A stretch of DNA of 55,161 nucleotides. It comes from Bacteroides sp. (GTDB lineage: Bacteria; Bacteroidota; Bacteroidia; Bacteroidales; Marinifilaceae). Under the pieces are notes generated by a model. That model made no database searches, was not told where the DNA came from, and saw nothing but the letters and a program-made list of their open reading frames with translations. Shown here one piece after another: positions 33,093 to 42,300 of the stretch (the first letter of the stretch is position 1; each line of letters opens with the position of its first letter). The translations under genes were made by a program, and so were the position numbers. Location: assembly GCA_021771575.1 (NCBI GenBank), contig JAETOX010000008.1, positions 1 through 55,161 on the forward strand, given 5' to 3'.

Positions 33093-34469
33093 ATGGAAAC
33101 ATTACAAAACTCAAACATGCAGGAAATCCCTCCACGGAAAAGTTTCTTTCAGCGCAATGCTTTATCTATGAAAATCATCCTGATCGGAGTACTGATTCTC
33201 ATTTTAATGATTCCTATGTCCATGATTCAAAGCTTGATTCGCGAACGATCGACAACAGCCTCCCAAGCCACTTACGAAGTACAGCAAAAATGGAGTAAAG
33301 CCCAGAAAATAGCAGGGCCTGTATTAAGTATTCCTTATTATGAAGAAAAAGAAGTTATCCATTATGAAAACGGGACAAACAATGTATCTATACAGAAATA
33401 TTTGAATTACCTACACATCCTTCCTGAATATCTCGAAATTACAGGTAATATCAAAACAGACGAATTAAAACGAGGTCTTTACGAAGTAGTGGTCTACAAA
33501 ACTCCCTTACAGTTAAAAGGCAAATTCATTTTACCTGAAAATTTCAACGGAGAAATTGCCCTGAAAGACTTGTTGTTCTCTCGTGCTACTTTAAATATGG
33601 GCATAACGGATTTACGGGGAATCGGGGAACAAATCGAAGTAGAATGGGGCACACAAAATGTTGAATTCAATCCGGGCTTACCTTCTAACTATATCCTTCA
33701 TAGCGGAGTATCAACACCTATCAATATGCAACCTCTCATGCAAAAAGGAGATTCCGTCGATTTTGTCATCCGGGTAAATTTAAAAGGTTCTCAGGCTTTA
33801 CTTTTCGCACCTTTTGGAAAAACGACCCACACTCATATTACATCGAATTGCACAACACCCAGTTTCACCGGTTCGTTTTTACCTGAAAATCGGGAAGTGA
33901 CAGACAGTGGGTTCACTGCTGACTGGAAAGTACTCAATCTAAACCGGAATTATCCACAAGTATTCAAAGGGCAGCAATATTTGGGAGGGGAAGAATTTGA
34001 CAGTTTCGGAGTGGATTTACTGCTACCGGTACAACAATACCAGCAATCGATACGATCGGCTAAATATGCTTACCTAGTTATCATACTGACTTTTGTCGTA
34101 AGCTTTTTTGTGGAAATTATCCAGAAAAAAAATATCCATCCCTTTCAATATTTATTGATCGGGCTAGCTTTATGCTTATTTTATACGTTATTAATCGCTA
34201 TTTCGGAGCATCTGGGATTCACTCCAGCCTACCTGATTGCAGCAGTAATGACCATTGTCCTGCTGACTTTATATATGACCGGAATTTTGAAAATCCGGAA
34301 AACCGCTTTCACCATCGGGGGGTTGCTTGCTATTCTGTATCTTTATATCTATGTCCTTATTCAAATGGAAACTTATGCGCTTTTAGCAGGAAGTTTAGGC
34401 CTGTTTATTATTCTGGCAACTATCATGTACTATTCTCAAAAGGTAAACTGGAACGGCCAGCAAGAATAA
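33093..34469 (+). CDS. creD: Cell envelope integrity protein CreD
   Basis: The 458-aa inner-membrane protein has one N-terminal helix (MKIILIGVLILILMIPMSMI), a large periplasmic domain of about 270 residues (QKIAGPVLSIPYYEE start) and a C-terminal block of about five or six helices (YAYLVIILTFVVSFFVEII onward). This is the CreD/inner-membrane CreD-like family, linked to envelope stress and beta-lactam responses in other bacteria. The frame opens at 33054; the ATG at 33093 (METLQNSNMQEIP) is preferred. It is the third gene of the operon. Confidence 0.92.
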   Translation: METLQNSNMQEIPPRKSFFQRNALSMKIILIGVLILILMIPMSMIQSLIRERSTTASQATYEVQQKWSKAQKIAGPVLSIPYYEEKEVIHYENGTNNVSIQKYLNYLHILPEYLEITGNIKTDELKRGLYEVVVYKTPLQLKGKFILPENFNGEIALKDLLFSRATLNMGITDLRGIGEQIEVEWGTQNVEFNPGLPSNYILHSGVSTPINMQPLMQKGDSVDFVIRVNLKGSQALLFAPFGKTTHTHITSNCTTPSFTGSFLPENREVTDSGFTADWKVLNLNRNYPQVFKGQQYLGGEEFDSFGVDLLLPVQQYQQSIRSAKYAYLVIILTFVVSFFVEIIQKKNIHPFQYLLIGLALCLFYTLLIAISEHLGFTPAYLIAAVMTIVLLTLYMTGILKIRKTAFTIGGLLAILYLYIYVLIQMETYALLAGSLGLFIILATIMYYSQKVNWNGQQE

Positions 34470-34505
34470 TCCTTTCTCCTATCAAGAAAGAGCATGACAA
34501 ATAAA

Positions 34506-34541
34506 AACGGAAGTGACTAAACCTAATGAGTCACTTCCGTT
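34506..34541 (-). terminator. Terminator between creD and the convergent small gene
   Basis: A 13-bp inverted repeat (core CGGAAGTGACT at 34508-34518 with AGTCACTTCCG at 34529-34539, extended by AA/TT) with a 10-nt loop. The T-run (TTTTTAT) is on the minus strand, so it mainly serves the minus gene at 34582 and may also stop creD transcription. Confidence 0.8.
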
Positions 34542-34581
34542 GCAGAGTGTAAAATATAACTGTCGAACTTTTAAAAGAAAT

Positions 34582-34953
34582 TTACTTTAATATTACGGTT
34601 TGGTCCCATTCTATTGGTCCTTTTTTAATCAACACGCCTTCTTCGTTACAATACACAGTCATTTTTGCTTTTTCCTTTTTCAACACCAGCTTATAAAGCC
34701 CATCGTGTCCCCAAAAAGCTTCACCGATCACATATGCTGCATATTTACCAACCACCGAAGCCCGAACACAACGAGGCAATTCAGAAGGACTAACGGAGAT
34801 ATCCAGTTGTGGCAGGGGAGTATAATCCAATACCGACAAAGTATTTCTCCCAGAGATATTTTCCTGTACCGGATGCGGAACAGCTCTTCCGGTGAAGGCC
34901 GATAAACCGGCTACCGATAAAATAAGAAAGAAAATAACATATATCGTTTTCAT
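34582..34953 (-). CDS. Small exported protein, PepSY-like in appearance
   Basis: The 123-aa protein begins with a signal peptide (MKTIYVIFFLILSVAGLSAF). The mature part has VVGKYAAYVIGEAFWGHDGL, YKLVLKKEKAKMTVYCNEEG and VLIKKGPIEWDQ, a beta-strand pattern that recalls PepSY-like periplasmic proteins (a tyrosine-lysine strand followed by a xNEEGxLI turn). The assignment is tentative. It is a single gene convergent with creD, with its own terminator. An ATG at 34959 would add two residues. No promoter match is obvious upstream. Confidence 0.65.
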   Translation of the reverse strand: MKTIYVIFFLILSVAGLSAFTGRAVPHPVQENISGRNTLSVLDYTPLPQLDISVSPSELPRCVRASVVGKYAAYVIGEAFWGHDGLYKLVLKKEKAKMTVYCNEEGVLIKKGPIEWDQTVILK

Positions 34954-34959
34954 AATCAT

Positions 34960-35577
34960 CTGGTTTTACACTTATTCAATATTGTGTTTTTCTTTTGTAT
35001 CAGAAAAAAGGATGCCATACAAATCGAGAAGACTAATATTTGTTATATTATATTTATTATCAAATATTTACACAAACCTTTCTTTTTATTCAGCCTGTGG
35101 AAAGTGTAGAATTTTCCCTTTTTTACCTGAGGAAAATTTCCACACTATTTGCACCAACCGTACTTCGGCCTATTGGATTTTTCCAATATTCCAACAGGTC
35201 TTATAATGCCGGAATATCGCCCGGACCTGTCCCAGATAAAGATTAACTATATTTCCTTCATGGGTATTGCAATCCTTTGGCGTTAGTATCTTCATATCCC
35301 CGGACTATACTTTTATATGATTTTTCATTTAAACAAAGATTTCTACATTCTTTCATCTAAATAGTTGAATTAATACGAATATTTTTTAGCTCCAACTTTT
35401 CATGTACGTAAATATAAAATAAGAATTTATTTACATGTTTTTATCTTTCTTAATGGAGAAAAACAAAGATCCTTACAGCCTGCCAAACCAGCAGATTTTC
35501 ACCTTCAATAAATAAAAATAAAAAAAAATTAACTTGAAATTTGTTATGCAAACGTTCTAAATATTAAAAAAAATTTC
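34960..35577. other. AT-rich intergenic region upstream of glutamine synthetase
   Basis: About 620 bp without a convincing gene. It holds one bulged dyad, with GTGGAAA (35097-35103) and AATTTTCC (35111-35118) facing GGAAAATTTCCAC (35131-35143). The plus-strand frames at 34892-35246 have no ribosome site, signal or familiar motif. I see no RNA gene. Confidence 0.4.
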
Positions 35578-35585
35578 TAGTTTTG
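35578..35585 (+). promoter_or_regulatory. -7 box of the glutamine synthetase gene
   Basis: TAGTTTTG matches TAnnTTTG and lies 27 nt before the ATG at 35613. The -33 element is not clear. Confidence 0.45.
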
Positions 35586-35612
35586 CTACGCAATAAAAAA
35601 ATAAACACCTAT

Positions 35613-37118
35613 ATGGAGAAAAATCATCCTCTCAATCCTAATCCATTAGTTAAATTTCTCAATAAACCTCAAAGTGAATTTTCCAAGGCTGACCTTATCC
35701 GTTTTATTAGCAAAAATAATATTGAAATGATCAATCTGCGTTATGCAGGAGCTGACGGCAGATTGAAAACATTGAATTTTATCATCAATAGCCTGGAACA
35801 CCTTGACAGTATACTTACATACGGAGAACGAGTAGATGGTTCTAGCTTATTTCCCTATATTGAGGCAGGTTCCAGTGATCTATACGTTATTCCACGTTAC
35901 CGAACTGCCTTCGTAAATCCTTTTAGTGAAATTCCTGCAATCGATATTTTATGTAGCTATTATACTAAAGACGGTAAGCCTTTGGAAAGTGCTCCAGAAT
36001 ATACCCTACGGAAAGCACATGAGGCATTCAAAAAAGTAACCGGCCTGGAGTTTCAGGCTATGGGAGAATTGGAATACTATGTCATCAGTGAAAAGGAAGA
36101 TTTTTTCGAAACTCCCGATCAAAAGGGATACCATGAATCCGTTCCTTTTTGTAAATGGGCTAATCTACGCACCGAAGCAATGCGTGCTATTGCTCAAACT
36201 GGAGGACAAATCAAATACGGACATTCAGAAGTAGGTAATTTTTCGATCGGCAATTTAGCTTACGAACAGAACGAGATTGAATTTTTACCTGCAAATATAG
36301 AAGAAGCGGCAGATCAATTGATGATCGCAAAGTGGATTTTACGCACCCTGGCTTACCAATATGGTGTAGAGCTCACTTTTGCGCCCAAAATCACCACCGG
36401 CAAAGCTGGTAGCGGGCTTCACATTCATACCCGTCTAATGAAAGACGGTAAAAATATGTATGTTGAAAACGGTAAATTGACCAGTACCGCCAAAACAGCC
36501 ATTGCCGGAATTCTCGAAGCAGCACCGTCATTAACGGCTTTCGGTAACACTAACCCAACTTCATACTTTCGTCTGGTTCCTCATCAGGAAGCCCCCACGA
36601 ATATCTGTTGGGGAGACCGTAACCGTTCCGTATTGGTACGTGTTCCTCTAGGCTGGACACAGGGAGCTAACGAAATGATCGTAGACGCAAATCCTCTGGA
36701 GCAAGCAGGTCATGTTGATCTCAGTAGCAAACAAACTGTTGAATTCCGCTGCCCGGATGGATCAGCAGATCTATATCTTTTATTGGCCGGCCTAGCCGTA
36801 GCTGCCCGACACGGTTTTGAAATGCAAGATCCTGTTCAATATGCCGAAGATCGTTACGTCAGTGTCAACATTTTTGACGATGCCCACAAAAATATAGCAG
36901 ATCATTTAAGTCACTTACCAGCATCTTGTGCCGAGTCAGCAGATTATCTGGAGCAACAAAGAGCTATTTACGAAGCTCATCAGGTATTTAGCCCAGGTTT
37001 GATCGATGGGTTGATCAAAAAACTACAAGTTTACGATGACAGAACTTTACGTCAGGATATCAGCCAAGATCCTGAAAAAATTCAGGCATTGGTAGAAAAA
37101 TTCATCAATGCCGGATAA
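35613..37118 (+). CDS. glnA: Glutamine synthetase family protein (GSI-like)
   Basis: The 501-aa enzyme should ligate ammonia to glutamate with ATP. The N-terminal beta-grasp domain (INLRYAGADGRLKTLNF) is followed by the catalytic barrel: QAMGELEYYVIS (metal Glu), NEIEFLPANIEEAADQL, the nucleotide and glutamate loop KAGSGLHIHTRL, SYFRLVPHQEAPTNICWGDR with NRSVLVRVP, and VEFRCPDGSADLYLLLAGLA. The tyrosine adenylylation loop of enterobacterial GSI is not seen, so control by adenylylation is unlikely. The frame is open from 35583, before the predicted transcription start, so the ATG at 35613 is used. It is a monocistronic gene with promoter and terminator of its own. The GSI form is notable because many Bacteroidales use the larger GSIII. 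Confidence 0.92.
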   Translation: MEKNHPLNPNPLVKFLNKPQSEFSKADLIRFISKNNIEMINLRYAGADGRLKTLNFIINSLEHLDSILTYGERVDGSSLFPYIEAGSSDLYVIPRYRTAFVNPFSEIPAIDILCSYYTKDGKPLESAPEYTLRKAHEAFKKVTGLEFQAMGELEYYVISEKEDFFETPDQKGYHESVPFCKWANLRTEAMRAIAQTGGQIKYGHSEVGNFSIGNLAYEQNEIEFLPANIEEAADQLMIAKWILRTLAYQYGVELTFAPKITTGKAGSGLHIHTRLMKDGKNMYVENGKLTSTAKTAIAGILEAAPSLTAFGNTNPTSYFRLVPHQEAPTNICWGDRNRSVLVRVPLGWTQGANEMIVDANPLEQAGHVDLSSKQTVEFRCPDGSADLYLLLAGLAVAARHGFEMQDPVQYAEDRYVSVNIFDDAHKNIADHLSHLPASCAESADYLEQQRAIYEAHQVFSPGLIDGLIKKLQVYDDRTLRQDISQDPEKIQALVEKFINAG

Positions 37119-37159
37119 ACGAGCAACCAATACTACTTACTATACCACAAACTTGAAAG

Positions 37160-37184
37160 ACTGCTCTTTATGAGCAGTTTTTTT
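37160..37184 (+). terminator. Terminator after glutamine synthetase
   Basis: ACTGCTC (37160-37166) pairs with GAGCAGT (37172-37178) around a 5-nt loop, followed by a run of T. Confidence 0.85.
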
Positions 37185-37254
37185 ATTATACCCCGAACCC
37201 TTTCCCTCTTTTCCCGTTTATAAAAACAAAAACTGATAAAATGATATAACACAA

Positions 37255-37986
37255 ATGAAAATATCCATGAAAGCCATCATCCTAATTACCCTGTTATTTT
37301 TTCTATCCCCATTTTCTATCCAGGCACAAAAAGATATCAAAGGTTCCGGTTATGTGCTGACACAACAGCGGGAGCTGGAGAAATTTACCAGTATAGAATT
37401 ATCTTCGGGTATTGATATGGCCCTTGTTCAAGGAGATCTTCAACCGGTTATTGTGGAAGCGGACGATAACCTGTTCCCTTACATCAAAACAGTCGTACGG
37501 GATCAGGTTCTGAAAATTTATATTCCGGACACGGTGCGTATCACCAAATACGCCGATATGAACGTCTTGATCAGTATACCGACCCTTTGTGACTTAAATG
37601 CCGCCAGAGGGTCACACATCGATGCTTCTCCTGAGCTTTGGAACGTTGAAAGTATTCGCCTCGAAGCCACAAGCGGAGCCCGCATCAAAATTCATCTTAA
37701 GTCCACCCAAACAACAGTGATAGGCAAAACATCCGGAATATTAGATATAAAGGGACATATAGTAAATTTAAAAGCTTTTCTCAAAACCGGGGCACGGTTG
37801 AATGCAAAAAACCTGGCGGCCGACCAAGCACAACTCCACCTTTCTACAGGAGCCAGAGCTGAACTAGAGGTAAGAGACAGCCTCCAGTATAATCTTGTTG
37901 GGAATGCACGCCTTCTTTTACGCGGAAATCCAGTTATTACCCACTCACAACTTCATTCAGGAAGCAAATTGATGCGTGAAAAATAA
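37255..37986 (+). CDS. DUF2807 (head GIN domain) exported protein
   Basis: The 243-aa protein has a signal peptide (MKAIILITLLFFLSPFSIQA with Q following) and then the DUF2807 pattern: KDIKGSGYVLTQQRELEKFT, IELSSGIDMALVQGD, and repeated short beta-strands of a right-handed beta-helix (LEATSGARIKIHLKS, FLKTGARLNAKNLA, LHLSTGARAELEV), each with a S/T-G-A-R turn. It is probably periplasmic or outer-membrane attached, of unknown function, sometimes called a putative auto-transporter adhesin head. The ATG at 37255 is used; 37267 is also possible. Confidence 0.87.
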   Translation: MKISMKAIILITLLFFLSPFSIQAQKDIKGSGYVLTQQRELEKFTSIELSSGIDMALVQGDLQPVIVEADDNLFPYIKTVVRDQVLKIYIPDTVRITKYADMNVLISIPTLCDLNAARGSHIDASPELWNVESIRLEATSGARIKIHLKSTQTTVIGKTSGILDIKGHIVNLKAFLKTGARLNAKNLAADQAQLHLSTGARAELEVRDSLQYNLVGNARLLLRGNPVITHSQLHSGSKLMREK

Positions 37987-38013
37987 AAGAAAAGATCAAA
38001 AAAGCCGAAAGGA

Positions 38014-38037
38014 TCGAAAAGGTCTGAAATTTTTCGA
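38014..38037 (+). terminator. Weak stem-loop after the DUF2807 gene
   Basis: TCGAAAA (38014-38020) pairs with TTTTCGA (38031-38037) around a 10-nt loop, about 28 bp after the stop codon. The stem is short and AT-rich, so termination is uncertain. Confidence 0.35.
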
Positions 38038-38117
38038 CTATTTTGACTGCTCCCATCCCTTTGACTGTTTCAACTATTAATTCAATGTATCAGCTACACT
38101 AAAAAGTGAGGCACAAA

Positions 38118-38152
38118 TTTGTTGATATTCTGTTAAAGTTAGTATATGTTTG
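38118..38152 (+). promoter_or_regulatory. Promoter of the membrane-anchored HTH gene
   Basis: TTTG (38118-38121) and TATGTTTG (38145-38152) are 23 nt apart; using TTG at 38122-38124 gives 20 nt. The -7 box ends 9 nt before the ATG at 38162, so the leader would be very short. Confidence 0.5.
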
Positions 38153-38161
38153 CATTGAAAA

Positions 38162-38986
38162 ATGCGTAGTGGTATGGGAAAAATCATTTTTTTTGTTATT
38201 CTTCTGGGAATTAGACCATCGTGTAGTTTCAACAACAGTTTTTCTCCACAAGAAGTTAAAAATGGAGATGCAATACTTATTTATAATCTGGAATCGGTTG
38301 TAGACAGTTTAAAAAAACTATCCTTATCAGCTGGAGTTGATTCCTCAGTTCGGGCAGAATTACATCAGGTTGTCTGCCAATTGGAAAAAAATTATCGGAA
38401 TACTGAACAACAAAAGGAGTGGCTGAAAGTCGAAAACCATCATCTGAAAAATTATGTCTGCTTCACCGCTATTCTCTTTGGACTTTTAATTTTGGGCTTT
38501 CCTTTTTATAGCTATCATCGAAAATTAAAACTGAAATACAACCGACTTTCGGAAGCAATCAAGCACACTGAATGGGGCTTTCTGGTCACCAAAGAATTTA
38601 TTACGGAAAACCACATTGCCTATGATGAACTAGAACGTTTGTTAAACCGGGAAAAAAGTCTCCGGAATATCACTTCAGAATCTTATAACCGTCTCCACGA
38701 AGCTTTAATTCATCAAAAAGCAAGTTCTTCAGGACGACTACTAGATCGTCTGACTAATTTCGACGGAAATTTCGGTAGTAAATTTCAACAGTTGTTCCCT
38801 GAATTTACCACAGATGAACTGTTAATGGCTACCATGATTCACCACCACTGGAAAATTACAGACATGACCACAATTTTTCATGTGAGCCTCGAAGCTTTAA
38901 GAAAACGACGCACACGTCTGGCCCACAAAATAGCTAACAAATTGAACAAAGAAATCGATTTGGAAGAATTCCTCACTAAACTGTAA
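38162..38986 (+). CDS. Membrane-anchored protein with C-terminal LuxR-like helix-turn-helix
   Basis: I do not know a named family for the whole protein. The 274 residues contain a signal peptide or N-terminal anchor (MGKIIFFVILLGIRPSCS), a short extracytoplasmic coiled coil (about 40-95, LHQVVCQLEKNYRNTEQQKE), a membrane helix at about 100-118 (VCFTAILFGLLILGFPFYSY), a cytoplasmic coiled coil, and a C-terminal segment FQQLFPEFTTDELLMATMIH, then ITDMTTIFHVSLEALRKRRT, which matches the LuxR-like DNA-binding end of Bacteroidetes TPR-type regulators. The TPR sensor part of those proteins is missing. An in-frame ATG at 38174 is an alternative start. It may be a membrane-tethered regulator; its partner genes are unknown. 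Confidence 0.7.
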   Translation: MRSGMGKIIFFVILLGIRPSCSFNNSFSPQEVKNGDAILIYNLESVVDSLKKLSLSAGVDSSVRAELHQVVCQLEKNYRNTEQQKEWLKVENHHLKNYVCFTAILFGLLILGFPFYSYHRKLKLKYNRLSEAIKHTEWGFLVTKEFITENHIAYDELERLLNREKSLRNITSESYNRLHEALIHQKASSSGRLLDRLTNFDGNFGSKFQQLFPEFTTDELLMATMIHHHWKITDMTTIFHVSLEALRKRRTRLAHKIANKLNKEIDLEEFLTKL

Positions 38987-39278
38987 TAGTAGTGTCCACC
39001 CTTAAAAAACAAATTAAACAAATATAAATCAAACAAATAAGAAAAGTTTTTTTTTGATTTTGTCTACTCATTTGTCCAAGTAAAAATCAAAATAGAAAGA
39101 AGTTTTCAGTATATTTTTGTGATCACACAAACCACTATGCGTCGGTATGACACTCCCAAGTCACTTGCCGACTATAAAAAACGATCCTGTCGTTTTCTGC
39201 AGAGCATAATTTACTACAGAGATTCTCACCAAGCTTTTTTCTCTTTGTATTAATATTAGCCCTGCAGTTTTTTTAACT
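38987..39278. other. Intergenic region with an AT-rich dyad and a 38-codon frame
   Basis: About 290 bp. TTTTGATTTT near 39054-39063 faces AAAATCAAAA near 39083-39095. A 38-codon plus frame (39137-39253, MRRYDTPKSLADYKKRSCRF at its start) has no clear ribosome site and may be a relic. No recognised RNA gene or insertion-sequence end is present. Confidence 0.3.
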
Positions 39279-39333
39279 GATAAAACGGAAGAAACAGTTT
39301 ATTGGATAATTTCTCCGCTTTCTCCGTTTTATC
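39279..39333. repeat. 11-bp inverted repeat upstream of the tricorn-like protease gene
   Basis: GATAAAACGGA (39279-39289) and TCCGTTTTATC (39323-39333) are perfect inverted copies 33 bp apart. The right arm ends 1 bp before the promoter -7 box, so the pair spans the -33 region and may be an operator. Confidence 0.5.
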
Positions 39334-39334
39334 T

Positions 39335-39342
39335 TATCTTTG
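39335..39342 (+). promoter_or_regulatory. -7 box of the tricorn-like protease gene
   Basis: TATCTTTG matches TAnnTTTG exactly. The start codon at 39371 lies about 25 nt after the expected transcription start. The -33 element is weak (CTTTC near 39318). Confidence 0.55.
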
Positions 39343-39370
39343 TACTCAAACTTATAATCTTTATTATCCT

Positions 39371-42300
39371 ATGAAAAACTTATTGTTTATTTTCATTCTT
39401 TTATTCAGCTTTACCCGAAGCCAAGCAGAAGAGGCACGTTTGCTGCGTTTTCCCCATATACAAGGCGATCAGGTAGTGTTTTCTTATGCCGGTGACCTAT
39501 ATACGGTCTGCGGTAATGGAGGAATTGCCCGCCAATTAACCTCCCATATCGGTTATGAAATGTTTCCGCGTATTTCGCCGGATGGAAAATACATCGCTTT
39601 TACCGGTCAATACGACGGTAATACGGAAGTATTTGTCATGCCCGCAACAGGAGGTATCCCCAAACGCTTAACTTATACAGCTACTTTACAACGGGATGAT
39701 CTTGGCGACCGGATGGGTCCCAATAACATTGTAATCGGATGGACACCCGACAGTAAAAATATCTTATTCCGCACCCGACAATTTACTTTCAATGACTTTA
39801 CAGGACAATTGATGACTATCCCCGTAACCGGCGGGGAAGCCGTAGAAATTCCATTAAAAAATGGCGGTTTCGCTTCTTATTCCCCAGACGGAAAGAAATT
39901 AGCCTACAATTATATTTTCAGAGAATTCCGAACCTGGAAAAGGTATCAGGGAGGAATGGCGGATGATATCCGGATCTTTGATTTCGATACCCATCGATCC
40001 GAAAAAATCACCGACCATATCCGTCAAGATATCATCCCCATGTGGTCGGCAGACGGTAAAAAGATTTATTATATTTCCGACCGGGATAATGTGATGAATT
40101 TATATGTGTATGAACTGGAGACCAAGAGCACTCGCCAACTAACGCATTACACAGATTACGACATCAAGTTCCCGGCCATAGGCGGAGATCAGATTGTCTA
40201 TGAACATGAAGGATATATTTACCGCTTTGATACCCGTAACGAAAAACCGATCCGGCTCAATATCCAAATTGATAACGATCAGAATTGGGCACGGCCGGAA
40301 TGGAAGAACGTCAGCGATCAAATCAGCAAAGTAGATGTTGCCCCGGAAGGAGAGCGGATCGTGCTTGCAGCCAGAGGAGATATTTTTACGCTCCCTTCCA
40401 ACACAGGGATCACTTATAACCTCACTCATTCGTCAAATGCAAACGATCGGCATCCACAATGGTCGCCCGATGGCAAGTGGATTGCCTACCTATCCGACAA
40501 GAACGGAGAATTCAATATCTGGGTCAGAAATGCTGTCAGCGGTGAAGAAAAAATGCTGACTCAGGATCTGAAAACCTATATTTTCGATTTTAAATGGTCG
40601 CCTGATTCCCGTTCTATCCTGTGGAATGAAAAAAAGAATACTCTTAATCTTACCCAATTAGCCAACGGAGCAACCGAAACGATCGCCCAGTCAGGGCTAA
40701 ATCTGATCCGATCCTTCAACTGGTCTCCGGATAGTCGTTATATCACTTATATACAACCAGGCAAAGAAATGGGCAATATCATTGTCTATGACCGGGATAG
40801 CAAACAAAAACATCAGATCACCGATGGCTGGTATGATGTAAGCTCTCCTAACTTTAGCAAAGACGGAAAATACCTGGTTTTTGTTTCTGCCCGCACCTTT
40901 AACCCTACATATAGCCATACGGAATGGAACCATGTCTACAACAATATGGACAAAGTATATGTTTTACCTTTAACAAAAGATGCAGCTGTTCCTTTTGCTC
41001 CGGAAAACGACCAGATCTCGGTCCAGGCAACGACCGACATCCCATCGAAAACCGCTAAAGGTAAAAACAATAAAAACAAAGAAATCTCCCTTACCTCTTC
41101 TTACGATTTCGAAAAAGTCAACAACCGGATTGTAGAATTACCGGTGTATGCGTCCAATTACTATAACGTTCACATGATTGGCAATCACATTTATTACAAT
41201 CGGGGAGGTAGCACGTATATGTATGACTTAAAAAATCGCCAAGAAACCAATCTAAATTGCCGGATTACTTTCGGACCGGGATATAAAAAAGCAATCGCCC
41301 AGTCAGGAAACTCACTTCAAGTGATCAATATCCCCGTATCTCCGGTCAGCATTACTCGCCCAATCTCTATGACCGATGTTAAGAAACACATTGATTACCG
41401 TCAGGAATGGATGCAAATTTACAATGAAAGCTGGCGTCAAATGCGGGATTTCTTTTATGCAAAAAACATGCATGGGGTAGATTGGGATGCCGTATATGAA
41501 AAATACAAGGTGCTGATTCCTCATGTCAACCATCGAACCGACCTGACCTACGTAATCGGAGAAATGATTGGAGAACTGAGCGTCGGTCATGCTTATTCTG
41601 CTAACGGGGAACATCCTTCTCCCGAAAGGATCCCAATGGGATTGTTAGGTGCCCGTTTTGAAAAAGATGCCTCGGGTTATTTCAAAGTCACCAAGATTAT
41701 CGAAGGAGCCAACTGGAACGATGCCACCCGTTCGCCCTTGACCATGCCAGGGGTAGAAGTAAAAGAAGGCGACTATATCCTATCTATTAACGGGAAATCA
41801 TTACAAGGCACCGCTGACCTGTCAACAGAACTCATCGGTACCACCGGTAAAACGGTTGAACTGGAAGTGAACACCACCCCTGAAATCAAACATTCACGTA
41901 AGGTATTGGTCACTCCTCTGGCCGACGAGTCGCAGCTTTATTACTACAACTGGGTGCAAAACAATATCCGGAAAGTCAACGAAGCTACCCAGGGGCAGGT
42001 AGGCTATATCCATATCCCGGACATGGGTATACAAGGACTCAATGAGTTTGTCAAACATTATTACCCTCAACTGGGTAAAAAAGCGCTGATCATTGACGAC
42101 CGCGGAAATGGTGGAGGCAATGTGTCTCCCATGATTACCGAACGGCTTCAACGCACACCGACTTTCTTCACGATGCATACCAACCAGACAGAAGGTTCTG
42201 TTAGTCCGGTAGGTACCTTTTTAGGGCCGAAAGTCCTGCTGGTAAACGAATATTCGGCTTCTGACGGCGACTTATTCCCTTATCGGTTTAAATACAACAA

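Noticed and set aside
34892-35246. Plus-strand open frames upstream of glutamine synthetase
   Set aside because: No ribosome site, biased toward Phe/Tyr/Ser as in random AT-rich DNA, and they overlap each other in different frames.
38987-39010. Possible insertion-sequence end (TAGTGTCCACCC)
   Set aside because: No matching inverted end, target duplication or transposase was found within the region.
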